Shown: one piece after another, positions 32,824-42,261 of the stretch | How the letters are laid out: the number at the start of each line of letters is the position of its first letter | Numbering within the stretch: position 1 is the stretch's first letter | Position numbers and translations under genes: made by a program | The notes under the pieces: generated by a model | Databases searched by the model: none | Seen by the model: the letters and a program-made list of their open reading frames with translations, nothing else | What the model was told of the DNA's origin: nothing | NCBI RefSeq assembly: GCF_900156915.1 | Contig: NZ_LT732535.1 | Span: 1,079,823-1,143,822, forward strand | DNA: 64,000 nt | Reading direction: 5' to 3' | Source: Sediminibacillus massiliensis | Lineage (GTDB): Bacteria; Bacillota; Bacilli; Bacillales; Amphibacillaceae

Positions 32824-33858
32824 TTAACCGATTGTTTCGTTCAACATCAGGTCCAATCCAAGGCTGTTCAATCCTCGCAAGTAATCTTGTTTCCAGTCAC
32901 TGATGGTAAGTTCCGGTAGATGTTCAGCCGGTATATAGGTTGAACAAGCTTGTTCAATTTTCTTCAATGTCGTTTGTTCCATCTCATCATCACAAAAAAT
33001 GACCGAATGCGGATTAACGATGGCCGCAAACGAAGCTATCAATCTGCTAATGGCATCGATTTCACTGTCTTTGTATAAAATTCCACTATCCGGATCACTG
33101 CCAATTTTTAAGGCTTGCCCAAAATTACAGTCATCATACTGCGGAACGAATGTAACCTCTCCAGAAAAAAACGTACTTCCTCTCACCACAGAACCATTAA
33201 TCATTATTCCTGCTCCGGGACCATTTTGGCCGGAGTACAAATAGATAAGCGATTTCTTTTCCTTGACTGCCTTGTCACTGTGATAACCGAGCACCGCTGC
33301 ATTCATATCATTTTCGACGACCACCGGGACGGAAAAACGCTCCTCATAATATTTTTTTAAATCGATATGTTGAAGTTCTTCATAGTCCGGTATGAAAAAA
33401 ATACGCCCATTGTCGACCGAACCCGGCACACCAATTGCGATAGAGCGAATCGTTGGATAATTTTCCATTAACTTTTCCATACAATCGGTTAAGGAATTCA
33501 GGATATTGCCTGTCAGCACACTGGGCACTTTTCTTTTCTCTTTTACTTCTCCTGAACAATTAGAAATAATATAATTCGTTTCTGACCGCTCCAAGAATAT
33601 GGACAAGCTCAACATGTAATCAGAATTATATTCGTATCTTTTCGCTCTTCTGCCTCCACTGGAATCATCTAAACCTGCCGTAATGACTTCTCCCCTTGTT
33701 TCCATTCGGGAAACGAATTTGCTTATCGTGGGGAAACTTATCTTAAGTCGTTCACTTAATTCCGCTTTCGTTGCGCTGCCCAACTTTAAGAGGCTTTCAC
33801 GTATCCCCCGCAATATGACCATTTTCATTGACTTAGGAGTAACGGATAAATCATCCAC
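32824..33858 (-). CDS. ROK family transcriptional regulator
   Basis: A 344-residue regulator: an N-terminal winged helix (ATKAELSERLKISFPTISKFV) followed by a ROK sugar-kinase-like domain with SIAIGVPGSVDNG and VVENDMNAAVLGYH. The zinc motif CxCGxxGC of sugar kinases and NagC is missing; the segment reads FVPQYDDCNFGQAL instead, so this is a diverged, probably non-catalytic repressor. GGAGGTG precedes the GTG at 33858; the frame 26 codons upstream has no site. It heads an operon with the MFS carrier, which it probably controls in response to a sugar. Confidence 0.88.
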   Translation of the reverse strand: MDDLSVTPKSMKMVILRGIRESLLKLGSATKAELSERLKISFPTISKFVSRMETRGEVITAGLDDSSGGRRAKRYEYNSDYMLSLSIFLERSETNYIISNCSGEVKEKRKVPSVLTGNILNSLTDCMEKLMENYPTIRSIAIGVPGSVDNGRIFFIPDYEELQHIDLKKYYEERFSVPVVVENDMNAAVLGYHSDKAVKEKKSLIYLYSGQNGPGAGIMINGSVVRGSTFFSGEVTFVPQYDDCNFGQALKIGSDPDSGILYKDSEIDAISRLIASFAAIVNPHSVIFCDDEMEQTTLKKIEQACSTYIPAEHLPELTISDWKQDYLRGLNSLGLDLMLNETIG

Positions 33859-33993
33859 AAAATCCACCTCCAAAAACTTATTTAAGAACTTTAATAAGTT
33901 GCCACCTAAGTTTACCACATTGGTTTTATAAGACAATAAACAACTCCCTTCCCTTCCATCAACGGATAAAAAATATTTTTATCCAAATATCTA

Positions 33994-34024
33994 TTTACAT
34001 TGACGCAACGTAAAGGTGTAAAGT
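33994..34024 (+). promoter_or_regulatory. MerR-type promoter with 19-bp spacer ahead of TipAS regulator
   Basis: -35 TTTACA (33994-33999) and -10 TAAAGT (34019-34024) are 19 bases apart. The spacer and -35 overlap a dyad, TTACATTG-ACG-CAACGTAA, with one mismatch. This is the form of promoters activated by TipA/Mta-type MerR proteins. Confidence 0.8.
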
Positions 34025-34046
34025 GAAATTGTCAGGAGGTGATCTT

Positions 34047-34814
34047 ATGGAATACACCGTTAAAAAACTTGGAATGCTGGCAGGTGTCAGTACACGAACC
34101 CTGCGTTATTATGACGAAATCGGACTGTTAAAACCCGCCAGGATCAATTCGTCCGGATACCGGATCTACGGACAATCAGAAGTAGATAAGCTGCAGCAGA
34201 TTCTTTTCTATAAAGAGCTCGGAATGGAACTGGAAAAGATAACGGAAATAATCCATGATCCGTCCTTTGAAGCTGTCGATGCATTAATGGACCATCACAC
34301 GAAATTATTGGCCAAACGGAAACAACTCGATCTACTAATTGCTAATGTGGAGAAAACAATTAATGCAAAGGAAGGGAGAAAAAAGATGACTGATAAAGAA
34401 AAATTCGAAGGGTTTAAAAAAAGTTTAATTGATGAGAATGAACGTAAATTCGGGAAAGAAATAAGGAATAAATATGGAGACAAAACAGTAGACCGATCAA
34501 ATGAAAAGTTTCTCGATATGAACCAGGAGGAATATGAAGAAGTAACAGGTTTGGCCGAGCAGATCCATGACACACTGGCAGAAGCATTTAAAACCGGTGA
34601 TCCTGCTAGTGATATCGCTCAAAAAGCCGCTCATCTTCACAAACAATGGCTGACCTATTACTGGCCGAAATACTCAAAAGAGGCCCATGCCGGTGTCGCG
34701 CAGATGTATGTCGACGATGACCGGTTTAAAGCCTATTACGACAAAGACCAAGACGGTATAGCCGAATTCCTTCGAGATGCCGTGCTTATTTATACCGGAA
34801 TGACAAAAATTTAG
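34047..34814 (+). CDS. MerR family regulator with TipAS antibiotic-recognition domain
   Basis: A 255-residue protein. Residues 1-70 are the MerR winged helix (YTVKKLGMLAGVSTRTLRYY, DEIGLLKP, GYRIYGQSEVDKLQ), then a coiled coil, then a C-terminal TipAS domain with DMNQEEYEEV, HLHKQWLTYYWPKYSKEAH and MYVDDDRFKAYYDK. TipAS domains bind thiopeptide or other hydrophobic drugs and turn the protein into an activator, as in TipA, Mta and SkgA. AGGAGGTG precedes the ATG at 34047. The 19-bp-spacer promoter directly upstream implies autoactivation. No drug exporter is adjacent; MaoC follows after a terminator. Confidence 0.93.
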   Translation: MEYTVKKLGMLAGVSTRTLRYYDEIGLLKPARINSSGYRIYGQSEVDKLQQILFYKELGMELEKITEIIHDPSFEAVDALMDHHTKLLAKRKQLDLLIANVEKTINAKEGRKKMTDKEKFEGFKKSLIDENERKFGKEIRNKYGDKTVDRSNEKFLDMNQEEYEEVTGLAEQIHDTLAEAFKTGDPASDIAQKAAHLHKQWLTYYWPKYSKEAHAGVAQMYVDDDRFKAYYDKDQDGIAEFLRDAVLIYTGMTKI

Positions 34815-34863
34815 AAAAACAGGAGGAGTTGCGGATGAACAAATCCACTCCTCCTGTTTTTTG
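34815..34863 (+). terminator. Terminator after TipAS regulator
   Basis: AAAAACAGGAGGAGT and ACTCCTCCTGTTTTT form a 15-bp stem with a 17-base loop, followed by T. Confidence 0.88.
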
Positions 34864-34938
34864 ATGCCGATTTTTTCCCTTGTTAAGTAGCTGATGCTAA
34901 AATAAACGAGATTACAAGGAAAAAATAGAGGTGTTAAA

Positions 34939-35364
34939 GTGAAATTTGACGAGTTTACAATTGGACAAGTGATTAATACGAAAGCATACCGATTATCAAA
35001 GGAGGACATATTGCGGTTTGCTAGTGAATTCGATCCTCAATATATGCATTTGGATGAGGAAAAAGCGAAAGAAGGACGCTTCGATGGAATCATTGCCTCT
35101 GGCATCCATACCCTGGCGATTTCTTTCAAGCTTTGGGTCGAAGAAGGATTCTATGGGGAGGATGTGATAGCAGGTACGAAAATGAACAACATTAAATTCG
35201 CCAAACCTGTCTACCCTGGTGATGAATTGCATAACTCCGTGGAAGTTATCGATAAGCAATCAACGAAAAAAGAGTCCGGCATACTTACTGTATTGCTGTC
35301 GACTTTCAATCAGAAAGAGGAAAAGGTTTTCGAGGGGGAGTTGTCCGTATTGATCAAACGATGA
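34939..35364 (+). CDS. MaoC-like dehydratase
   Basis: A 141-residue hot-dog-fold protein. FASEFDPQYMHLDEEKAK with the catalytic Asp/His arrangement (about residues 29-36) and FDGIIASGIHTLAISFKLW are the MaoC hydratase signatures, and KFAKPVYPGDEL follows in the usual place. Such proteins hydrate enoyl-CoA or related thioesters. GTG start with a GAGGTG site five bases upstream. It is a single-gene unit between a TipAS regulator and a GH1 gene, with terminators on both sides; its acyl substrate is unknown. Confidence 0.92.
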   Translation: MKFDEFTIGQVINTKAYRLSKEDILRFASEFDPQYMHLDEEKAKEGRFDGIIASGIHTLAISFKLWVEEGFYGEDVIAGTKMNNIKFAKPVYPGDELHNSVEVIDKQSTKKESGILTVLLSTFNQKEEKVFEGELSVLIKR

Positions 35365-35471
35365 ATTACATTATTTCGGCCTATCTTTTATTATCCCGAA
35401 TCCTAAATAATAGCAGCAAAAACAGGAACTGGAAGGTTCCTGATGAGAAGTAATCCACCCTCCTTAAACAT

Positions 35472-35501
35472 GCAAAAAGGCTGCCATGGCAGCCTTTTTG
35501 T
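35472..35501. terminator. Bidirectional terminator between MaoC and GH1 genes
   Basis: AAAAAGGCTGCC-ATGGCAGCCTTTTT, an almost loopless 13-bp palindrome with A and T flanks, serves both convergent genes. Confidence 0.88.
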
Positions 35502-35502
35502 T

Positions 35503-36945
<1,443 letters not shown>

Positions 36946-37140
36946 TCATTCCTCCAATAAAACTTTCCTTCAAAGAAATGATATCTTTTCAAACCCTATT
37001 AGTAAACGAATCTATCTTGCATACGGAGTCATTTCTTTTTCTGTAACGATGAAAAGTCCAAAATGGCACGCGGTCCTCCCGCAATAGAGAGGGGACCTTG
37101 ATAAAGCCTGTTTAAAAAGAGTTAACCAGCATAAAGCGTT

Positions 37141-37629
37141 TCAGCTTCCGTGCAGCTCCATAGTTCCTTTCCTTTTTATTGCCTTAAACAAGTACCGGAC
37201 CAACGGCCCCATGAGCAAGAGCTGCAAAGGAAAAGCAAACACAAAATTTTTGAGTGCGATTGAAAAGTAACTCCCAATTAATGCTCTTCCCTCAAGCCCT
37301 CCTGTTAAGTAAGTCATTCCTAATCCATAAAGCGACATACAGAGAACCATCCCTGTTACCATGCAAATGGAAATAGATAATATGACAAGTAGTTGATTGG
37401 ACTTGTCATACGGCAAAGCAAAGGCAATTCTATGCGCAACCGGTCCTACAATGAACAGTTCCAATAGAAATGCAATTAGAAAACCCAAACACATTTGCAG
37501 AAGTATTTTCGGAACAGATACTGTTCCAACCAGCCCATTTACGAACAGGTTATAAAATGTCATGACTATAACCATTCCGGTGCACATCATCAAACCAAAA
37601 TAAAAGTTCTCTTTTTTCGTTGTTGGCAA
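37141..37629 (-). CDS. DUF2798 family membrane protein
   Basis: A 162-residue protein with four predicted helices arranged as two similar halves, each ending in a GP-V/L motif (FIVGPVAHRIAFAL and LLMGPLVRYLFKAIK), as typical of DUF2798. PTTKKENFYFGLMMCTGMV is the usual N-terminus, which favours the TTG at 37629 (AAAAGG nine bases upstream) over the frame's TTG at 37650. No function is known for the family. A second DUF2798-like gene, interrupted by a stop, lies at 62840-63343. Confidence 0.85.
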   Translation of the reverse strand: MPTTKKENFYFGLMMCTGMVIVMTFYNLFVNGLVGTVSVPKILLQMCLGFLIAFLLELFIVGPVAHRIAFALPYDKSNQLLVILSISICMVTGMVLCMSLYGLGMTYLTGGLEGRALIGSYFSIALKNFVFAFPLQLLLMGPLVRYLFKAIKRKGTMELHGS

Positions 37630-37877
37630 ATTTATCATCCTTTTCTTCAAGATACCTCGTTATTATAGAGATAAGGCAATCAGCTTCGTAAGTGAACTTT
37701 TTGTGAACATTGCAATTTTAGTAACTGATACAGAGTCGGAGAGTTTGTGGAAAATATCGACCATAAAGAAAAAAGAGCTGCTGAAATGTGAAACGATTTT
37801 CTGTCAGAAACGTATTCAATAAGAGAAAAGTAAATATTTGTGGAGAAAAATGGGAGGTTCTTTTATTGGAGGTTTTT

Positions 37878-38078
37878 TTGATTAGTTTTTTTTCGGCCAT
37901 CATCATCTTTATAACAGTGTTTTCGATCATCAAGGTTTTAAATATCGCCTTAACAAGAAAGGAAATATCTAAACGAAACTACCGGCTTATGATGACCGGC
38001 ACCATTTTCATCGGTGTTTCTGCATCCGCAATTTTGCCGTTTGGATATCAAATGCTTTTTGAGTCGATTTTGCTATAA
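37878..38078 (+). CDS. Small membrane protein, 66 aa
   Basis: The product has two membrane helices (SFFSAIIIFITVFSIIKVL and the segment around MMTGTIFIGVSASAILP) joined by a basic loop (RKEISKRNYR). A perfect GGAGG (37868-37872) lies five bases before the TTG at 37878; an ATG 30 codons upstream opens the frame but precedes the site. No family is recognised. A bidirectional terminator follows. It could be a short membrane subunit or regulator, but nothing proves it. Confidence 0.6.
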   Translation: MISFFSAIIIFITVFSIIKVLNIALTRKEISKRNYRLMMTGTIFIGVSASAILPFGYQMLFESILL

Positions 38079-38097
38079 CAAGCAATTCCATTTTGAG

Positions 38098-38144
38098 CCA
38101 AAAAAGAGTGTCAAACCGCAACGCAGTTTGGCACTCTTTTTAAA
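38098..38144. terminator. Bidirectional terminator
   Basis: AAAAAGAGTGTCAAAC (38101-38116) pairs with GTTTGGCACTCTTTTT (one G-T), serving the small membrane gene and the convergent oxidoreductase gene. Confidence 0.88.
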
Positions 38145-38151
38145 ATGGTTA

Positions 38152-38802
38152 TTAAATAGATTTTACTGCTTCTTTAACAGGAGTTGTTCCGGCAACCACT
38201 TGAAATTCCTTGCCGACCGTATCCTTGTTTTCGAGAGAGGCAACGATGACGCTGGCGACGTCCTGCCTGGAAACTTCTCCTCTTTCTACTTCGGATGCTG
38301 CGTTCACCTGTCCTGTCCCTTGATCGTTTGTCAGTGCGCCTGGATGAATGATTGTATAATCCAAATCTGTCCGTTTCAACCACTCATCGGCATAATGTTT
38401 TGCGGCAACATATGGGGCGAACGAAGAAGGAGCAGCCTGTATAGCTTCCCGTCTCGTATCAAACGAACTGACCATAACGAAACGCTTCACTCCGGCAACT
38501 TTTGCTGCCTCGATTGTTTTGACCGCACCATCCAAATCAACCATGATTGTTTTGTCCTTTCCAGTATGCGGTCCGGATCCAGCTGTGAATACGACTGCAT
38601 CCACTCCCTCGGCAGCTTTTGCGATCGAATCGATATCCTGTTCCAAGTCCACTACTGCGGTTTCCGCTCCCAAGTTTTCAAAGAAGGAGGCCTGCTCCTC
38701 GTTACGGATCATTGCTCTTGCTTCCAAGTTGTCGGTCTCCTGGATAAAAGTAACAAGATGTTTTCCAATTTGGCCGTTGGCTCCTACCACTAGAACTTTC
38801 AT
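38152..38802 (-). CDS. NAD(P)-binding oxidoreductase, YhfK-like (atypical SDR/NmrA)
   Basis: A 216-residue Rossmann protein. MKVLVVGANGQIGKHL gives the dinucleotide-binding loop, VFTAGSGPHTGKDKT and VMVSSFDTRRE the central strands, and PYVAAKHYADEWL the active-site Tyr/Lys region; IIHPGALTNDQGTG follows. The arrangement matches B. subtilis YhfK closely in length and order. The start at 38802 matches homologues beginning MKV; a GTG three codons earlier overlaps the ribosome site. The substrate is unknown; related proteins act as NADPH sensors or quinone reductases. Confidence 0.9.
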   Translation of the reverse strand: MKVLVVGANGQIGKHLVTFIQETDNLEARAMIRNEEQASFFENLGAETAVVDLEQDIDSIAKAAEGVDAVVFTAGSGPHTGKDKTIMVDLDGAVKTIEAAKVAGVKRFVMVSSFDTRREAIQAAPSSFAPYVAAKHYADEWLKRTDLDYTIIHPGALTNDQGTGQVNAASEVERGEVSRQDVASVIVASLENKDTVGKEFQVVAGTTPVKEAVKSI

Positions 38803-38916
38803 ATCCTCCACCCTTTCTACTCACTATTTATTGTCTTCTTATCCTATTGTAAGCAAAAAAGCAGGAAAAATATAATATTTAGTCTGTTGCCGGTTCATAT
38901 CCGGAGTGGGTGCCTA

Positions 38917-39222
38917 TCAACCTAACCACACGGCCATGACAAATAATGACCAAACAGTAGCAGGGACTCCGATCGTGAAGATGACAAGAAGATACAAAGA
39001 GATGGTTTCTTTCTTTATTTTACGATAGCGTACTTGTACCAAAGCAGATACCACAGATAGTAAAAACAGCAAAAAACTGCATGTATATAATACTGCCAAA
39101 TAGGATGCAGGATTCACTTTTGCCAAATGGTCATAAAGGAAATAAGCAATATCCTGACCCAATATCCCGATAAGGATTGCTGAAAACAAACATCCGAAGG
39201 TGAACTTTCCGTTGTAAAGCAT
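38917..39222 (-). CDS. Hypothetical membrane protein, 101 aa
   Basis: Three predicted membrane helices: FGCLFSAILIGILGQDIAYF, YLAVLYTCSFLLFLLSVVSAL and LLVIFTIGVPATVWSLFVMA, with a basic loop (RYRKIKKE) between the second and third, which should face the cytoplasm. No family is recognised. GAAGGATA lies before the ATG. It is a single gene between two minus-strand units. Confidence 0.65.
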   Translation of the reverse strand: MLYNGKFTFGCLFSAILIGILGQDIAYFLYDHLAKVNPASYLAVLYTCSFLLFLLSVVSALVQVRYRKIKKETISLYLLVIFTIGVPATVWSLFVMAVWLG

Positions 39223-39299
39223 TATCCTTCACCACCTGTATTTACATCTATTTTTAACAGTTTATTTCAATCAACCTTCATTTCATACCTGTCAAATAG

Positions 39300-39331
39300 A
39301 AAAAGCCGTTTCCTTAATGTGGAAACGGCAG
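39300..39331 (-). terminator. Terminator of the relP transcription unit
   Basis: GCCGTTTCC and GGAAACGGC around seven bases, followed on the reverse strand by TTTTTC. Confidence 0.82.
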
Positions 39332-39464
39332 TCAAGAAGTAGGCATTTAATTCTCTATCATACTTTCCTCATGTTTCAAAAATTCATAGAAAGTATGGAA
39401 AGAGTGTACCGGCTGTGTTTGAAGCTTTTCTATATACCTCTGTTTGGAGAGTTCCGGTACAAAA

Positions 39465-39788
39465 TCACTCTTTGGCAATCCTGTCTTTCATATATTCCAA
39501 ACTCATGTTGGCTATCTCTTTATTTTTGTGCAGTGTTTCTTTAAACAATGCAAAGCCGATTGCTCCTGCCAAAGAAATAATTACAGCAGAAATAGCCGAT
39601 TCCTGGCTGATTCCTACTTGAAACAACAAGAAAAATAAATTGATGACCGAAAAAGTAATAAGTGGAATCGAGATGAAAGTCATCCTTCTGGTTTTTTTCA
39701 TGAATGGCATGAGCTTGTTCTGAAAGTTTTCAAGTTCTTTCTTCACATAAACGGAAGCAGTTATATCCATCTTCTCTTGTTTCATCAT
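39465..39788 (-). CDS. Small membrane protein, DUF5392-like
   Basis: A 107-residue protein: a helical cytoplasmic N-terminus (VKKELENFQNKLMPFMKKTR), two membrane helices (FISIPLITFSVINLFFLL and SAVIISLAGAIGFALF), and a short helical tail (NMSLEYMKDRIAK). This pattern resembles DUF5392/YwnF-type proteins of bacilli; I am not certain of the family. It begins 15 bases after the relP stop on the same strand and is likely the last gene of the marR-relP operon. Confidence 0.72.
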   Translation of the reverse strand: MMKQEKMDITASVYVKKELENFQNKLMPFMKKTRRMTFISIPLITFSVINLFFLLFQVGISQESAISAVIISLAGAIGFALFKETLHKNKEIANMSLEYMKDRIAKE

Positions 39789-39803
39789 CTATCACTCTCT
39801 TCT

Positions 39804-40577
39804 TTACTTATTCATAAACGGTTTTAATAAGTCGTAAGGCAAGGTGAATGTTTCATCGTTTATTTGCAGCTTTTCCACGTTATGACTATGGGAAGCATCC
39901 TTGATCGCACTCATCTCCTGGTGAATCGATTCCATTTTTTTATCCAGCTGTGCCGCAGTGACCGCGGCTTCTTTCAATTCATTTTTCAAACGCTCGGGCA
40001 CCGCTTTATTGTATTTGTAATAAATTTTGTGTTCCAGGCTTGCCCAGAAATCCATGGCAATTGTTCGAATCTGTACTTCAATGCAGACATTTTCCACTCT
40101 GTCGGACATGAAGACAGGAACTTGAAGGATTAAGTGCAGACTTTGGTAGCCATTCGGCTTCGGATTTTCAATATAATCCTTCACTTCAAGTACTTCCAAA
40201 TCCTGCTGTGACTGCAGCATATTGCTCAGTTCATAAATATCTTTGATAAATGAACAGGTTATGCGTATCCCGGCGATATCTTTAATATTTTTCTTGATAG
40301 CGGAAAGAGAAAGGTCGTATCCCTTCCTATAAACCTTATTCAAAATGCTTTCAGGTGACTTCACCCGTGATTTGACATGTTCAATCGGATTGTAATCATG
40401 GATATATTGAAATTCTTGTTTAAGGATATCAATCTTCGTATTAAGTTCATCAAGAGCGAATTTATAGGACATCATGAATCTAGTCAGCTCTGTTTTTAAT
40501 TGCTTGATTTGTGCCAAACCCAATCCATGTTTCGATTCTTCGCTATTTGTCATCGAATTAGTCAGTACTGGTTTCAT
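39804..40577 (-). CDS. relP: Small alarmone synthetase RelP (YwaC/SAS2 type GTP pyrophosphokinase)
   Basis: A 257-residue single-domain (p)ppGpp synthetase without hydrolase, TGS or ACT domains. Key blocks are NPIEHVKSRVKSPESILNKV, KDIAGIRITCSFIKDIY, KPNGYQSLHLI and VEVQIRTIAMDFWASLEHKI-like (CIEVQIRTIAMDFWASLEHK), which match B. subtilis YwaC more closely than YjbM. It transfers pyrophosphate from ATP to GTP or GDP. An in-frame ATG two codons earlier is too close to AGGAG. It follows a MarR regulator gene by 31 bases, and that gene has a promoter under an apparent self-operator, so alarmone synthesis may be tied to the MarR signal. Confidence 0.94.
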   Translation of the reverse strand: MKPVLTNSMTNSEESKHGLGLAQIKQLKTELTRFMMSYKFALDELNTKIDILKQEFQYIHDYNPIEHVKSRVKSPESILNKVYRKGYDLSLSAIKKNIKDIAGIRITCSFIKDIYELSNMLQSQQDLEVLEVKDYIENPKPNGYQSLHLILQVPVFMSDRVENVCIEVQIRTIAMDFWASLEHKIYYKYNKAVPERLKNELKEAAVTAAQLDKKMESIHQEMSAIKDASHSHNVEKLQINDETFTLPYDLLKPFMNK

Positions 40578-40608
40578 CTTCATTCTCCTATGTCAGACTT
40601 CCTGCAAT

Positions 40609-41064
40609 TTACTTTTGATCCTTTATAATATCTCCAAGCAGCCGGTCCAATTTGGTAAGATTCTCCAGCAGATTGGATCGTTCTGCCTCACTGAAGTTAC
40701 TCACTGCGGGTGTCAGGAGCCGTAATATTTGCTCTTCCTTTTCCGTACTTTTGGAAAGACCTTCATCAGTCAACGTCAATAAAATCGTGCGCCGGTCCTG
40801 CTCATTGGTTATTCGTTGTACCAATTTCTTTTCATGCAGCCGGTTTATGATCGAGGTCACGGAGCTCTTCTTCAAACCGAACTCTTTGGCAATTTGAGAG
40901 GAAGTGCAAGATTCCGTACTTTTAATGAAAAATAACGTTACAAGCTGTTCCGTCGTCAATAAATTACCGGCAACATCCCTTAAAAGTTGGATGAATTTAC
41001 GGTTCAGTGAAGTGTTAATGTCTACATATGCTGATGCAAACTGTCTGATATCGATGTTTGTCAT
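40609..41064 (-). CDS. MarR family transcriptional regulator upstream of relP
   Basis: A 151-residue MarR protein with LLTTEQLVTLFFI, SSQIAKEFGLKKSSVTSIIN and RLHEKKLVQRITNEQDRRTI (recognition helix and wing). It lacks cysteines in the wing; one Cys lies at about residue 53. AGGAGG precedes the ATG. The promoter upstream overlaps two related dyads, so autorepression is very likely, and relP and the membrane gene behind it would be in the same transcript. The ligand is unknown. Confidence 0.93.
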   Translation of the reverse strand: MTNIDIRQFASAYVDINTSLNRKFIQLLRDVAGNLLTTEQLVTLFFIKSTESCTSSQIAKEFGLKKSSVTSIINRLHEKKLVQRITNEQDRRTILLTLTDEGLSKSTEKEEQILRLLTPAVSNFSEAERSNLLENLTKLDRLLGDIIKDQK

Positions 41065-41083
41065 TTGTTCCTCCTGGAAAATG

Positions 41084-41135
41084 GTTAGAATATCTAACTA
41101 TTAAATATTCTAACTTTTTTCAAAAAGATTGTCAA
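41084..41135 (-). promoter_or_regulatory. SigA promoter with overlapping MarR-type dyads (marR-relP)
   Basis: On the reverse strand a perfect -35 TTGACA (41130-41135), 17-base spacer and -10 TAGAAT (41107-41112). Overlapping the -10 and start point are GTTAGAATAT (arms at 41084-41093 and 41105-41114) and a perfect small dyad GTTAGA-ATA-TCTAAC (41084-41098). Confidence 0.85.
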
Positions 41136-41139
41136 TCGA

Positions 41140-41411
41140 CTGTCCTCGCAATCCTATTGGGTACTAATAAACCCACACTCTCCACCAGGTAGAGGGTGCT
41201 GTTTTTCAAGAATAAATTGCGACAACTCAAATAACATAATGACAATAGCTGCTCATTATGCTATTCCTATTTTTTCAATAATCAGAAATTGTAATTTTAT
41301 GGTAAAATAAATGTGATAGTGTGAAAAAGTCACTTAAACTAACGGGCAGTTTAATGGAATAAGATGATGGTGATCTTTAAAACGAAAGATTTTATTTAAG
41401 GGGTTAAAGCT
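41140..41411. repeat. Intergenic repeat element upstream of nucleotidyltransferase gene (copy 2)
   Basis: From 41231, AATAACATAATGACAATAGC, TGCTATTCCTAT, AATCAGAAATTGTAA, TAAAATAAATG and TTAAACTAACGGGCAG (41334 on) follow in the same order as in copy 1 at 29020-29180. Ahead of it, around 41172-41203, a weak CACTCT/AGAGGGTG hairpin with TTTTT may be a terminator. Confidence 0.6.
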
Positions 41412-42131
41412 ATGGGAAATTTAAACAAGTTGCAACCGATTAAAGCAGCACAGGAGTTTATAAATAAATATTTTCCCTCTTGTGATGGGGCTTTGTTGGC
41501 AGGAAGTGTCGTTCGTGGTCAAGCCACAGAAACATCTGACCTTGATATTGTAATATTTGATAATGAATTAGACTCAGCTTATAGGGAATCACTAATTGAA
41601 TTTGATTGGAATATAGAACTATTCGTTCATAACTTGAATTCATATCAGGACTTTTTTACAAGTGATTATAAAAGAGCTAGACCTTCGTTACCAAGGATGG
41701 TATCAGAAGGATTGGTTTTAAAAGATAATGGAGTAATGAATACTATCAAAACTGAAGCTCAAGAATTGCTATCTAAAGGTCCAGAAATATGGTCATCTGA
41801 AACAATTAATATTAAGAGATATTTTATAACGGACGCACTGGATGATTTTATTGGATGCGAAAATAGAAAAGAAGGAATATTTATTGCTAACACACTTACT
41901 GAACTTGTTAGTGAATTTGTTTTAAGGACAAACAATAGTTGGATTGGTGCATCAAAATGGGTTTTACGTTCTTTAAAACAGTATGACGATGCTTTCGCAG
42001 AGAGATTTGTTGAGGCGTTTGATTTGTATTATAGAGAAAATTCCAAGTCCAAAGTTATTAATTTGGTGGATGAAATATTAAAACCTTATGGGGGACGCTT
42101 ATTTAACGGTTTTTCATTGGGGAAGCGGTAA
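41412..42131 (+). CDS. Nucleotidyltransferase domain protein
   Basis: A 239-residue protein with the minimal nucleotidyltransferase signature GALLAGSVVRGQATETSDLD: the GS pair at residues 32-33 and the Asp pair in SDLDIVIFD, with a third acidic residue in IELFVHN. The C-terminal half is helical (FIANTLTELVSEFVL), as in aminoglycoside nucleotidyltransferase-like proteins. Such enzymes transfer AMP to drugs or other acceptors, but the acceptor here is not known. The gene is AT-rich compared with its neighbours and lies behind an intergenic repeat also found ahead of the PPOX gene, consistent with lateral acquisition. Confidence 0.87.
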   Translation: MGNLNKLQPIKAAQEFINKYFPSCDGALLAGSVVRGQATETSDLDIVIFDNELDSAYRESLIEFDWNIELFVHNLNSYQDFFTSDYKRARPSLPRMVSEGLVLKDNGVMNTIKTEAQELLSKGPEIWSSETINIKRYFITDALDDFIGCENRKEGIFIANTLTELVSEFVLRTNNSWIGASKWVLRSLKQYDDAFAERFVEAFDLYYRENSKSKVINLVDEILKPYGGRLFNGFSLGKR

Positions 42132-42177
42132 TATTGTAGAACTAACAGGTCCATTAATTTAATTAGACAATAAAAAG

Positions 42178-42213
42178 AAAAGCTCAGAGATTAAAAATTT
42201 CTGAGCTTTCCTC
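42178..42213 (+). terminator. Terminator after nucleotidyltransferase gene
   Basis: AAAGCTCAGAGA and TTTCTGAGCTTT (about 11 paired bases) around an eight-base loop. Confidence 0.82.
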
Positions 42214-42261
42214 TGTGCTAATTATATTAGGGAGTATGAGCTTGCATTCAGATGGTGTGAT

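Noticed and set aside
38014-38793. 259-codon frame on the plus strand
   Set aside because: It lies fully antisense to the clear YhfK-like gene and its product has a Cys/Phe/Ser-rich shadow composition.
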